From Dryocosmus kuriphilus (taxonomy: Eukaryota; Arthropoda; Insecta; Hymenoptera; Cynipidae): a stretch of DNA of 64,000 nt. The stretch covers positions 129,647,505-129,711,504 of the forward strand of contig CM076194.1 in NCBI GenBank assembly GCA_038277395.1, given 5' to 3'. Below the pieces are notes generated by a model. It was not told the origin of the DNA and made no database searches. It worked only from the letters and a program-made list of their open reading frames with translations. This document shows, piece after piece, positions 20,531-30,980 of the stretch (positions are counted from its first letter, which is position 1; every line of letters starts with the position of its first letter). A program made the position numbers and the translations under genes.

Positions 20531-21118
20531 AATCCCTTCTCTTTACGGAACTAAGTTTGGTAAACTTGGGACATGAAGACACTTTGATAAAGTTTAATTT
20601 CCAGTTCGTTAAAATAAAATTCAGTAATACTTCATTTACGAACATAAAATTGTGACAAACATTACAGAAAGGTTAGTGATCAGTTCGGTAAAGCGGAACA
20701 TTAGATATAATAATAAAGCTTACTGATCAGTTCGGTAAACCGCGGTCGAGGGCTGTCCACAAAAAAAAAACTCTTACACACACAATCGACAGCACACACT
20801 CATATACACATTAGTCAGTGTGAGGCTGTCATTGGTTGGGGACTCACAGCCAATCGTAGTACAATTTTGTCGCAAATACACACACACATAATACGCAGAA
20901 ACATAAGTCTAATAATAATACCATATAAAACACTTTCGTCGACATTAAGCAGACGCACTCTACAATCTGAGAGATAAAACTTGGAACTTGTTATATACTA
21001 ACTAGAGAAATTATTTACCGCTTGTGAGAAACACAGGATGTATACAAAAATGGCGGCAATTGCAACCAATGAAAAAAGTCATTTTTGAACTGTAGGATTT
21101 TCATGATGGATTTACATA

Positions 21119-21126
21119 GGTGCAAC
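21119..21126. repeat. 8-bp target site duplication of hAT MITE (left)
   Basis: GGTGCAAC, exact copy at 22389-22396. Confidence 0.92.
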
Positions 21127-22388
21127 TAGTGATGGGAAGTGACCGGTAATATCCAGTAATACGAAAAAATTACCGGTAATCGCGGTAAAAAGCGGTAATT
21201 CTTTAATTCCTTTCAGGAAAAAGGTTTTTCGAGGCAAATATTGTATTTATATAATAAATTAGACCTTCTATTTTCTTATTTTGTAGTTTTCTGCATGTCA
21301 AACTTGTATAATATGTAATAATAATAAGAAATACATTAAGTTTGGAGAGCAGCAGACGACAGAACTCTCGAAACTGCGAGAATTCGGGCGGGGGATTCAA
21401 ATCACCATTAGGAAAATTGATGGAAACTAGTTAATAAATATGACTGAAATTAACGCATTTGTGCATAAATAAGTGAAATAAGTCAATATTTTTGACCCTT
21501 TCGACAATTTTTCAATCTTCACTGATAAGCATTGTATCTGAATTATACAAGCTGATTTCCTGTGTGATATAATGACTTCTGTTGAAGTATTTGCAGTCAA
21601 AATTAAATTACTATGAAAAAAATTATAAATAACATTTTTCACTCCATCTACGCATGTTTAATAAGTAAGTTAATATTTAAATAAATAAAAAATTATACTT
21701 GTTAAAAGATTTTATTGAAAGAAAGTATTTAAGAAAACAAAAATCGTAAATGTGCATTATTTGAAGTATTTTCGTATGAATTTTATATAAAATTTGAAAT
21801 ATAAAAGTTATTTTATAAATATTATTAAAATATGGTTGGAAGTAAAAACAGGCAAGGAATATGTTTCCATAAAAATTTGTTTTTATTATACAAAAATTGT
21901 TTTATTACAATATATACTTTTATATATTTAAAAAAAAGAACATTCCTTTAAGGGGCCACTTTAATATAATAAACTGCTTTCTTTTTTTTCTTTCATTGCA
22001 TTTCATAATGCAATGATGGAATATTTTTATGTATAATTTGAAATATTTTTATCTAATATTTCTACGAATAATTTAAAACCTCACATTGCTTCTACAGATA
22101 CCGTCTGCTTTTCAAACTATTATTCGAGGGTTTTGTCGTCTGCTGCTCTCAAAACTTAATGTATTCCTTATTATTATTACATATTATACAAGTTTTACGC
22201 ACAGAAAACTACAAAATAAGAAAATAGAAGGTCTAATTTATTATATAAATACAATATTTGCCTCGAAAAGCCTTTTTCCTGAAAGAAATTAAAGAATTAC
22301 CGCTTTTTACCGCGATTACCGGTAATTACCAGTAATTGCTGGTATGGTAAGGTATTACCGCGATCAGACCGAGCAACGCCCGTCACTA
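21127..22388. mobile_element. hAT-type MITE, 1262 bp, long TIRs
   Basis: Termini TAGTGATGGG and CCCGTCACTA with an exact 8-bp flanking duplication, the hAT signature. The inverted arms extend about 240 bp (21127-21370 versus 22125-22388) and are rich in ACCGGTAAT/ATTACCGGT motifs. The interior is AT-rich without transposase. It would depend on a hAT transposase in trans; the hAT at 25.5 kb has different termini, so is probably not its partner. Confidence 0.9.
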
Positions 22389-22396
22389 GGTGCAAC
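22389..22396. repeat. 8-bp target site duplication of hAT MITE (right)
   Basis: GGTGCAAC. Confidence 0.92.
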
Positions 22397-23199
22397 AGTT
22401 GATAGTGACACAGTGAGTCAAGCTGCTCATCGAAAATGTACAACTCCGTATTTCAAGTTGTTTATTGTTGACTGACAACTTGACTCACTCTATCACTATC
22501 AGCTGCGACCAATGAAAAGCCTACAGTTCAAAAATGACTTATTTCATTGGTTGCATTTGGCGTTTATACTTATATATATATATATAATATGCTCGGTGGG
22601 TTCCTTTCACCAGTACGCAGCGCATTCTTAGATTGCGGATAGAGGAACGGCCCCTGAGGTTGAACAGCTTCTGAGGTTAACTGCGAATACAAGAATAAGC
22701 AGTCGCGGACAGCCAATAGGAACCAATAGTGGGTGTGGTAAGCCCACATTGGAAAAAAATAGGTACAAGACAGCCATGGTTTGGGGGGACTCACCCTTTA
22801 ACGTCCATACGCAATAGGTGGGTTCTACCAAGCCAAGGCGCAGCGTGTATTCACCTAGAAACACTACCCGAATCAAAACTAAAAATCTTGTAAGGGCAAA
22901 ATCCTGCTGCCCCATTGGACACCACAGCCATGACACTGCCCGCAAGGGATGTGTGGAATGACTCGCCTGTAGGGTCAACAGGGTATTGATGCCAGTGCGG
23001 CGCACTGCCTTGCAGGGGGACGTTAGGATGTGAGGCAGAAACTGTAATTTGCCTGACGACAAGTTGACACGGTCCTTGTCAAAGTCGGAAAGCTCCCATA
23101 CATAGACCTAAGGAGGTATGAAGGTTATCACTCCTGGGACGGTGGACTCACTTGCGATCGGAACAGGATCTCTAACGTGCAGACTTTCTTAAAACTATC

Positions 23200-24153
23200 A
23201 TGGCTAACTTCCAAAAACAAACAACTACAATAAAATATCTTAAGGCGGGCACTCTGAACGCGTGTAGTCTAAATACTGGCGGATTTAGCGAACTCATTGA
23301 GATAGCAAAGAGATACGATATTGATATAATAGCACTTCAAGAAACCTGCTGGCCGGGCGAGTACACGTCAATCTCTAAGGATAACTACACTTTTCACTAT
23401 GGGGTAGCTAAAGGGCGCAAACTGGGGACTGGGTTTCTTATTATTAAACGAATTTCGCAAGCGATTATCGATATGCAATTCGCTAACGACCGGTTATCAT
23501 ATATTGTACTAAAGGGTAATTTTTGCAAACAGGTGCTAATTAACATGCACTGCCCTACCGAGGACAAAGACGAAGATACTAAAGATCTTTTTTACGAAAC
23601 AATGGAACAAGTTTTTGACAAGTTCTCGAATTTTGACGCAAAAATAGTATTGGTAGACTTCAACGCGAAAATTTTAAAAGAACCGATGTATAGGCCTAAA
23701 ATAGGGGCAGAAAGCTTGCATGACGTCAGGAATGATAATGGGACTAGAGTAATAACTTTTGCAGCTTCAAAGAACCTCGTTGTCAAAAGCACATATTTCA
23801 AGCATAAAAATATACATAAGGCCACCTGGACATCACCAGATGGTATCACTCACAATCAGATAGATCAGGTTTTAATTGACAGAAGACGTCATACAAACAT
23901 TCTCGATGTAAGATCGTACAGGGGAGCGGACTTAAATTCAGACCACTTTCTCGTGATAGTGAAACTAAGATCCAGACTAGCGTTAAATAAAAAAACTAGC
24001 CCTCCAGAGCCAGCAGTACGTTTCAATATAGATAAGTTTAAAATACCAACAGATACAGTGAATTATCAAGTAAAGATTTCTAATAGTTTCGACGCTCTTC
24101 AAAAACAGAGAGACGATAGCGATAATTGTGAGAAGGACCCGGAAACCCTGTGA
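23200..24153 (+). pseudogene. RTE endonuclease domain
   Basis: A 317-codon frame matching the APE-type endonuclease of RTE/BovB-like LINEs. Blocks include LKAGTLNACSLN (about 14-25), DIDIIALQETCW (40-51, catalytic Glu), INMHCPTEDKDEDTKDLFYE (114-133), LVDFNAK (151-157, normally GDFNAK), the IGAESLHDVRNDNGTRVITF region (168-187), HKATWTSPDGITHNQIDQVL (206-225) and LNSDHFLV (245-252, final Asp-His). It ends at TGA (24151-24153), but the same frame continues into the next ORF, so the stop is a mutation. Start: first ATG before the conserved LKAGTLN block. Confidence 0.9.
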
Positions 24154-24159
24154 GGCAAT

Positions 24160-24828
24160 ATGAAAGAGGCGATAATGACAGCCGCGAAAAGTACTATAGG
24201 TTTAAAGAAAGTAACCAAAAGAAAACCGTGGTTTGACGAAGACTGCAAACTTTGGTTTAAAAAGCGAACAAATGACAAAGAAATTAGTTTACAAAATAAG
24301 TGCGATCAAACACATAACAAGTATCTCGAGATTAGTAAAAGTACAAAAAGGTTTTACAGATCCAAGAGAAGGGAGTGGGAAAAGAATAAAATACCAGCAA
24401 TAGACACGCATAACAAACAAAATAATCCGCGTGAGATGTACAGAGGAATCAATCTTATAAGGAAAGATTTTCAAAGTAGAAGGGAAGTAATGAAGGACGA
24501 AAATGGCAATCTAGTAGCTGATGCCACAGAGAGACTAAATTTATGGAAAAACTATATCGATAAGCTATTGAACGTACGTGAAGCCCCCGTTAAAGTTAAT
24601 CTTAGTGAAATCCACACGGCTGATCTACTAATTGATGAGCCTACTGCTAAAGAAATAGAAATGGTCATAAAGAAGTTGAAAAATAACAAAGCCGCGGGCA
24701 TTCACGACCTACAGGCAGAACTGATAAAAAATGGGAGCCCTTGTCTCAAAAAGCAAATTTGTAAATTAATAGCGCAATCTGGAGAACAGAACGCATACCG
24801 GAGGAATAGAATACCTCTATTATTATAA
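24160..24828 (+). pseudogene. RTE linker and start of reverse transcriptase
   Basis: Same frame as the endonuclease. Contains KPWFDEDCKLWFKKR, YRSKRREWEKNKI, and the RT lead-in TAKEIEMVIKKLKNNKAAGI then LQAELIKNG, typical of RTE. It ends by frameshift near 24790. The RT continues in another frame with KKGDKTNCNNYRGISLV and SCYKILSNVI (24.83-24.92 kb), then FIDFKKAYDSI (about 25.07 kb, first catalytic Asp), with further stops. Confidence 0.85.
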
Positions 24829-25163
24829 ACATTTTTAAGAAAGGCGATAAAACGAACTGTAACAATTATCGGGGAATTTCACTTGTGCCTTCGTGCTATA
24901 AGATCCTATCCAACGTAATCTTAAGTAAACTAACCCCTTTTGCTGAGGAAGTCATTGGGGATTACCACTGTGAATTCCGCCGAAACCGGTCTACAAGCGA
25001 TCAAATTTTACAATTAGACAACTGTCAGAAAAGAAATGGGAATTTAATGAAGCAATAAATCAGCCATTTATCGACTTCAAAAAAGCTTACGACTCTATTA
25101 TACGCGCACGAATGTACTGAATTCTGGAATTCTTGGATGTACCAAGGAAATTGATTAGACTTT

Positions 25164-25519
25164 TTGAAGTTTGCAGCTGGTAGTAGGGGTAGAATACGCG
25201 TAAACGGAAGTTTATCTGAAGAGTTTTTGATCCGCGATGGCCTGAAACAGGGCGATGCGCTTTCGTGCATCCTTTTCAACTTAGTTTTAGAATACGTGGT
25301 CAGACAAGTACAAACGATTCCGTCCGGTGCTATCCTCAATGAGATAATACAAATTCTGGGATATGCGGATGATCTCGACTTACTCGGGGATGATAAAGAA
25401 ACAGTAGCTAAGAATGCAGAAATCTTCATCACAAAAGCCAAGGAAATAGGTTTAGCACTTAGAGAATTGAAGACAAAATGTTTGATGATCGACAGATCAG
25501 AACAAAGCAATGAAGAGGG
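25164..25519 (+). pseudogene. RTE reverse transcriptase, palm
   Basis: Encodes FLIRDGLKQGDALSCILFNL (motif B) and the catalytic block ILGYADDLDLLGD (YADD), then KAKEIGLALRELKTKCLMI. Cut at 25519 by the hAT transposon; the RT C-terminal part resumes at 28996. Frames of the upstream pieces differ, showing several indels. Confidence 0.9.
25512..25519. repeat. 8-bp target site duplication of hAT (left)
   Basis: GAAGAGGG, exact copy at 28988-28995. Confidence 0.95.
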
Positions 25520-26085
25520 CAGTGGCGTATTAAAGCGTAATCCTCCCATACGCCAAATACCCTGTGCCGCCCACTTAAGGAAAATTAAATTTAAAGAAAT
25601 TCGTTTTTTATAAATATTTATTACTGTGGTCTGTGTGCAATGTAAATAGAATACTTACAGTTAATTATGTGAAACATTACATCTTTTACTTTATTCATAT
25701 TTTTATATTATTTTTTTATATTAATTTGTATTCATTTGTTATAGAACTAAGAATAAAAAGTTTTTTCTTATTATTAAATTCATTTGAATAACGCGCACTT
25801 ATTATACTAACCTGCGTAAAGAGCATCATGCGCCTGCGCATAAGCGCCCGTTTATCACAGCTGACAAAATGATAATCAAATTTTTCATAACAAGAAAGAA
25901 ACTATCGCCTTCAGTACTGAACGCCTTGTACTATTAGATATATGACATGAAAAACGTGTACTTCCTGAGAATATTAGCATAAGTATGTCAGTTTATAATT
26001 TGTATTTATTAAAAAATTAAATCAGTGAGCTAGTTAATAATGACATAATAACAAATTGTATAATTTAATACATCTGCAGGTTAAA

Positions 26086-26921
26086 ATGAGCTATCAACGC
26101 GATAGGTTAAGTGGCGCCCAGTATAGGAAAATTGCGAAAGAAAAAAAATGAAAAAGAAAAGGAAATTATTGCTTCGACACGAAAACTAGACAGTTTTTTT
26201 ATTAGGAATGACACACCCGCAGATGCTAAATTAAAAAAAGACATTTCTAGTTCAGGTAAATATATGATATCGAACAGTATTGATACGAATGTATTTGCTC
26301 AAAATTGTAATATTTCTATAATTTTTTACATAAATACAGTAAAACCAAAATCGTTCAACTTGATTTGAAGCAGGTATAAAAATAAGTTATAGGTTATTTG
26401 GCTAAATTCAGTATCTCTTTTTATTTTAGATATTTCTACTGATATCCAGGCTGACGCAAATTTAGTTACATGCGACAAAAATAATGAGAATTTAGAAAAA
26501 AAATGTAGTAAATATTGTAGGCAATACATTTTATACACCGAGAAACTTAGAATCTATTCAGTTAAATTTTACAAATGACGATCCTGCCTTGTGGGTCGTA
26601 AACGAAGCACTCATAAATGCAATAACGAAAGATGGATTCAAACAAAATGTTAAAGATGATTTTTCTTCATCGAAACGACTTATTCATGATCGATATAGAT
26701 ATTTAAATAAGTCCGTTTTTTATCGACAACTTTTAAATGGGGAAAAGCAACTTCGTAGTTGGTTATTGTATTCGATATCTGCGAACGCGTTGTTTTGTGG
26801 GCCGTGTAAACTGTTTGGAGAATCTCAGTCTTTCACAACAGGTTATACGGACTGGAGTAACGTTAATCAACGATTAAGAGAGCACGAAGAATCAATGGCT
26901 CATAAAACAAACATCATATAA
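26086..26921 (+). pseudogene. hAT transposase N-terminal part (zinc-finger region)
   Basis: ATG at 26086 opens RDRLSGAQYRKIAKEKK, the usual start of ZMYM1-like hAT proteins. A frame slip then leads into KLDSFFIRND. A possible intron ends at a TTTTATTTTAG about 26430. From 26589 an open frame encodes DPALWVVNEAL-like, LRSWLLYSISANALFCGPCK (TTF-type zinc finger) and TDWSNVNQRLREHEES. The frame stops at 26919-26921 because of a small indel (extra TA) at an ATATA tract, after which the sequence continues in the next frame. Confidence 0.8.
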
Positions 26922-26989
26922 CGTTTTCGCATCGATGTAAACTCTCTAACACTCTTGCTAACTCTTTTACGGAACAAATAAAAACTGAA

Positions 26990-28504
26990 ATGGATTATTG
27001 GATAAATATTTTGAAACGTGTTGTCACTGTGATTAAACCTTTATCATCTCGTGGTTTAGCTTTTAGGGGTAAAGTAGAACATTTTGGAAATTTACATAAT
27101 GGAAATTATATGATGTGCTTAGAAATGATAGCCGAATTTGATCCTTTCCTTGCTAAACATATTCAATCTTATGGTAATCCAGGTAGGGGACACGTTTCGT
27201 ATTTATCACCAACTATATGTGATGAATTTATTATTCTTATGTCTGAACAGTTGTTAAAAAAAATCGTATGCGAAATTAAAGAAGCAAAGTACTTTTCAAT
27301 TAGTGCAGATTCAACGCCGGACATATCCCACGTTGATCAATTAACTTTTATTATACGATATGTAGATAAAACTGGTTCACCAATAGAGCGATTTATTAAA
27401 TTTATATCAAATTGCGGCCATAAGGCAGAAAAATTGACAGACACAATACTTGATCTTTTGAAAAGTCTTAGTTTAGATATTAATAATTGCCGAGGTCAGT
27501 CTTACGACAATGCAAGTAACATGTCTGGATTATACAGCGGAACTCAAGCGCGCATTCTACATATAAATCCACTAGCTGACTACGTTCCATGTTCGGCTCA
27601 CTCGTTAAATTTAGTGGGCACGTGCGCTGCTGAGTGCTGTATAGACGCCGTAAAATTTTTTTCTTTTTTACAGCAATTATACAATTTTTTTTCGGCTTCC
27701 ACGAATAGATGGGAAGTGCTTATGACAAAATTACTAAATAAGAAAACAGTAAAAAGTTTGTCTGTAACACGATGGTCTTGTCGAAGTGATGCTTGCAAGA
27801 GCTATCGTCAGTCCCGGTCTGAATGTTTATCTGCTTTACATGATATTTATCAAAATCAGGCTAAAAAGCCTATAACACGAAATGAAGCAGAAGGGCTTTA
27901 TAAATATTTTCAGACTCTAGATAGTTGTTTTTTGGCTATATTTTGGAACGACGTTATGGACAGATTTAATGCTGTGAATCAAGCCTTGCAATCAAAATCA
28001 GCTAATTTATCAGATGTTGTAAAATTATATAAATCTTTAGAAACTTTTATTTCAGAAATGAGAAATGAACAAACCTTTCAAAATTACGAAAATAAAGCTA
28101 AAGAGTTATCTGGATTACAAGAATACACATCTAGTTCTAATTCTAGAAGTCGAAAACGAAAAACTTTTCATGATGAAAGTACATCTAACGAAGCTATACT
28201 GTCTGGCAGCGATTACATGCGCGTGAACGTATTTTATTTTATTTTAGATACCTTATTAATAAATTTAAAAAAAAGAAGTGAGGCTTATTTAAAAATAAAT
28301 GACAGATTTAATTTTATGATACAATTAAATATTTTGAGTGCTGAAGAAATTTCCTTGAAAGCTAAAGCCCTTGTAAATATATATAACGAAGATTTAGAAG
28401 AAAGTTTAGTTATTGAATGCCAGCACTTCGGAGCTCATTTGAAATATTTGAAAATAAGAGCAAATTACGGCACAGGAAATGTTGCAATTAATCTACGAAA
28501 ATAA
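26990..28504 (+). pseudogene. hAT transposase catalytic region
   Basis: A 504-codon frame. SISADSTPDISHVDQLTFI (about 103-121) holds the first catalytic Asp; GQSYDNASNMSG (169-180) holds the second. PCSAHSLNLVG (200-210) is a classic hAT block, and SVTRWSCR is the RW motif before the insertion helices. Family: zinc finger MYM-type protein 1-like / hAT DUF4371 transposases, which cut and paste the element. The C-terminal dimerisation domain follows after a frameshift near 28.48 kb, so this copy is inactive unless spliced or shifted. Confidence 0.92.
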
Positions 28505-28757
28505 ATACGAAGTCATATATCCTAACGTACGCATAGCTTTGTCTATATTTTTAAGTATGATGGTATCAAACTGTTCTGGCGAACGATCATTTTCTGTATT
28601 GCGTCGCGTTAAAAATTATTTACGGTCTAATATCAGCAGCGATAGACTTAATGCTTTAGCATTACTATGCATTGAAGGTGAACTAAATCGTCAATTAAAT
28701 TTTGACTCTCTTATTCAAGAATTTGCTGCAAAAAAAGCTCGCAAAATAATTTTGTAA
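28479..28757 (+). pseudogene. hAT C-terminal dimerisation domain
   Basis: Frame containing YPNVRIALSIFLSMMVSNCS, GERSFSVLRRVKNYLRSN and RLNALALLCIEGELNR, the hAT family C-terminal dimerisation domain (catalytic Glu region in SGERSFS). It overlaps the catalytic ORF by about 26 bp in another frame. Confidence 0.92.
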
Positions 28758-28995
28758 TGCTGCAGTACTTTTTTTTTTGTTAAATCGACAATAAATAAAA
28801 TGTAAAAAAAAGAGTCGGTACATATTTTTCATATAAAAAAAAAAACAACATCCAGTACATCATCCCATATAACAAGAGGCGCTGTCGCGCCTCTTGATTT
28901 TTTAGTTCCCTTACTTTTTGTGCCGCCCCTTGCGCACATGCCGCCCTACGCCGTGGCGTTGTTGACGTCGTGGCTAATACGCCACTGGAAGAGGG

Positions 28996-29656
28996 GGATC
29001 TAATGGCCGGAAATATGAAATTTGAAAGAGTTAATGAGTTTAAATAACTCGAGACTATTATAACTAGCGACAATAAGATTAAAACGGAAATCAACAGGCG
29101 GCTGCATGCTGAAAATGGGTGCTACTATGCAACAAATACATTACTAAAATCGCAATCGCTATCTAGAAGCATTAAAGTAAGAATTTACAAAACGATAATA
29201 ATGCCGGTCGTCATGTACGGGTTCGAAATGTGGGCGCTGAAGAAAGGAGAGGAGAACATGTGTAGAGTATTCGAAAATAAAGTACTTAGAAAAACCTATG
29301 GCCCTAGAAGGGGCGAAAAGACTGCTGAATGGAGAAAACTGCATAATGATGAGCTGCATGCTCTCTATGGATCACTAAATATTAATAGAGTAATGAAAGT
29401 GCGCAAATTAAGCTGAACGGGACATGTAGCAAGAATGGGCAACGAAAGAACAGTGGTGCAAGTTTTAAGAGGGAAGCCGATTAGTAAGAGACCTCTAGGC
29501 AGGCCGAGAAACAGATGGGAGAAGAACGTAAGGGACGATCTGAAAAAGCTAGGGCATGATTATTTAAACTGGATGGAGGATGAGTAGGATAGAGATGCAT
29601 GCCGGTTCTGGGTAGCTGAGGCAATGAACTTCCGAGTTCGCAAAGCTACACTAGAA
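28996..29656 (+). pseudogene. RTE reverse transcriptase C-terminal part
   Basis: Continuation of the RTE ORF after the hAT insertion: GNMKFERVNEFK then a TAA, RRLHAENGCYYATNTLLKS, VRIYKTIIMPVVMYGFEMWA (29.18-29.24 kb), VFENKVLRKTYGPRR, a TGA near 29.41 kb, GHVARMGNERTVVQVLRG, RPLGRPRNRWEKNVRDDL, another stop, and RDACRFWVAEA before the simple-repeat tail. Several of the stops fall where the family usually has Trp or Tyr. Confidence 0.9.
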
Positions 29657-29695
29657 TAATAATAATAATAATAATTATTATTATTATTATTATTA
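29655..29695 (+). repeat. (AAT)n/(ATT)n tail of RTE
   Basis: AAT repeats turning into ATT repeats, forming a small self-complementary tract at the LINE 3' end. Confidence 0.85.
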
Positions 29696-30059
29696 TACTG
29701 GGTGGCCATATATATAGGTGGTGGGCGTAGTGGGAGATGCCTGCGGCTCGGTTTACCGAACTATGTAACATTAAATTTTATCCAAGTTTCCGTCATTGTA
29801 TAACGGCATAGTTTGTAATCATTAAAGCACATGCATTAATTTTTACTTTTAAAAACCTTTACTGTATATTTCGAAACTTTAATCTGCATTATTATAGTTT
29901 ACCGAACTGATATCTATTCTTTAACATTTGGCACGTCATAAATTATTAGAATAGTGTTAAAAAACCTCCAACTGGACAACATGTCCCAATTCTGTTGAAA
30001 AGTTCGGTAAAGTTTTCTAACCAGAGTTTCTCCGTGTAGGCACAATAACTTTCGAAAAC

Positions 30060-30140
30060 CTTACTGGATTGGATTGGCCCTTGCCACAAATTTTTAAGGC
30101 CTCAAATGAAAAGACGAGTTCGTTAACCAGATATTTTTTA
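30060..30140 (-). repeat. Fragment related to family X
   Basis: GGATTGGATTGGCC, then AAGACGAGTTCGTTAACCAG in the same order and spacing as family X copies on the minus strand (compare 50.95-51.02 kb). Only this conserved internal block remains. Confidence 0.55.
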
Positions 30141-30980
30141 TCATGCTGCAAACTTCACACTCGATGAAATCACAGTTTATTTCACGCACCAGTAGTTTCT
30201 TCACACACCAATGGCTATTATCGCGCATGCGCACATTTGCAAAAAACAATTTCACACACAGTTTTCTAATCAGAAAATTGTCCCTAAAGTTATTTCAGAA
30301 GTACTTCAAACTTTAATCCACCACAATTTATTCAGGGTGAATGCAGAATTTATTTCAGGGGGTAGACGACAAAAGGAGCGAAAAGAGAAAAGAGAGGAGA
30401 GATAAAGGGTATATAGCTCCGTAATTTTTGTAAATTTTGTAAATTTATATAAATTTTTTGGAAAGTTTTGAAATTCTGAAACTTTTTGCATATTTTGAAA
30501 ATTTTGTAATTTTGTAGAAGTTTTGAAAATTCTTCAAAAATTTTAGATACTTTAAATTCCTTTAGGTGGGGTCGTGATTTTAAAAAAAAAAGTTAGAAAA
30601 AGTGTTAGAATACACCTACCAGCAAAATATACAAAATTTTCCGCATACAGGTCCGGAAGTAGTATATTGTGTTAAAAGTGCGGATAGTAGGCAGTTCCGC
30701 ACTAGTGTGAACTTTGTCAGAGGAAATTTTCAATTTGACAAATAATAAAAACAAGCTTTAGATCACTAATTCGAGACAGGTAGATCGACACAAAAATTAA
30801 AATCATTATTATTAATAATATATAATTTTAATTAATATAATTATGCATAAACTAATTAAATTCAATTCCTGCTCAACAACCCTAATATCAAAAGCAAATG
30901 AAAGCAAACTTTCAAGAAATTTCTTAATACCATAAATTACGAGGAATTTTGGAAATTTGAAAAGAAACCCGCACCGAATA
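30141..30980. other. Gene-less AT-rich stretch
   Basis: Includes a run of TTTTGnAAATT repeats at 30425-30560. No ORF or element recognised. Confidence 0.55.

Larger units (their letters stand above)
21053..22562. mobile_element. MITE with long TIRs, split by a hAT MITE
   Basis: Left end GCGGCAATTGCAACCAATGA, then AGTCATTTTTGAACTGTAGG; the right end reads the same in reverse complement (CCTACAGTTCAAAAATGACT and TTGGTTGCATTTGGC). The inner arm parts (GTTGATAGTGACACAGTGAG versus CTCACTCTATCACTATCAGC) also pair. Without the hAT insertion (21127-22396) the element is about 240 bp and nearly a full hairpin. Confidence 0.7.
25520..28987 (+). mobile_element. hAT transposon (ZMYM1-like transposase), 3468 bp
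   Basis: Termini CAGTGGCGTATTA and TAATACGCCACTG are perfect 13-bp TIRs flanked by an exact 8-bp duplication lying in the RTE coding sequence. It contains a nearly complete hAT transposase with TTF-type zinc finger, DUF4371-like region and C-terminal dimerisation domain, broken by a few frameshifts. Intact ends and target duplication make it one of the younger insertions in this part of the window. Confidence 0.95.
22600..29695 (+). mobile_element. RTE-clade LINE interrupted by a hAT transposon
   Basis: 5' region about 22600-23199, endonuclease/RT ORF from 23200, hAT insertion at 25520-28987, RT C-terminus 28996-29656, and an (AAT)n/(ATT)n tail 29655-29695, the simple-repeat 3' end usual for RTE elements. 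Many stops and frameshifts show it is dead. The 5' boundary was not determined precisely. Confidence 0.85.
20114..30040. mobile_element. Putative outer TIR element with GTTCGGTAAA subterminal repeats
   Basis: Left end TACACAGAGAAAA...AACTTTACTGA and right end (reverse complement) TACACGGAGAAA...AACTTTACCGA match as imperfect terminal inverted repeats. Both subterminal zones contain repeated GTTCGGTAAA motifs (20678, 20731 on the left; 29752, 29897 and 30000 on the right, in mixed orientation). The core is filled with younger elements. No transposase of its own was recognised. The superfamily is unknown. Confidence 0.4.

Noticed and set aside
22570..23062. Minus-strand ORFs of 74 and 144 codons before the RTE ORF
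   Set aside because: They lie in the RTE 5' region on the antisense strand and have no recognisable motif.
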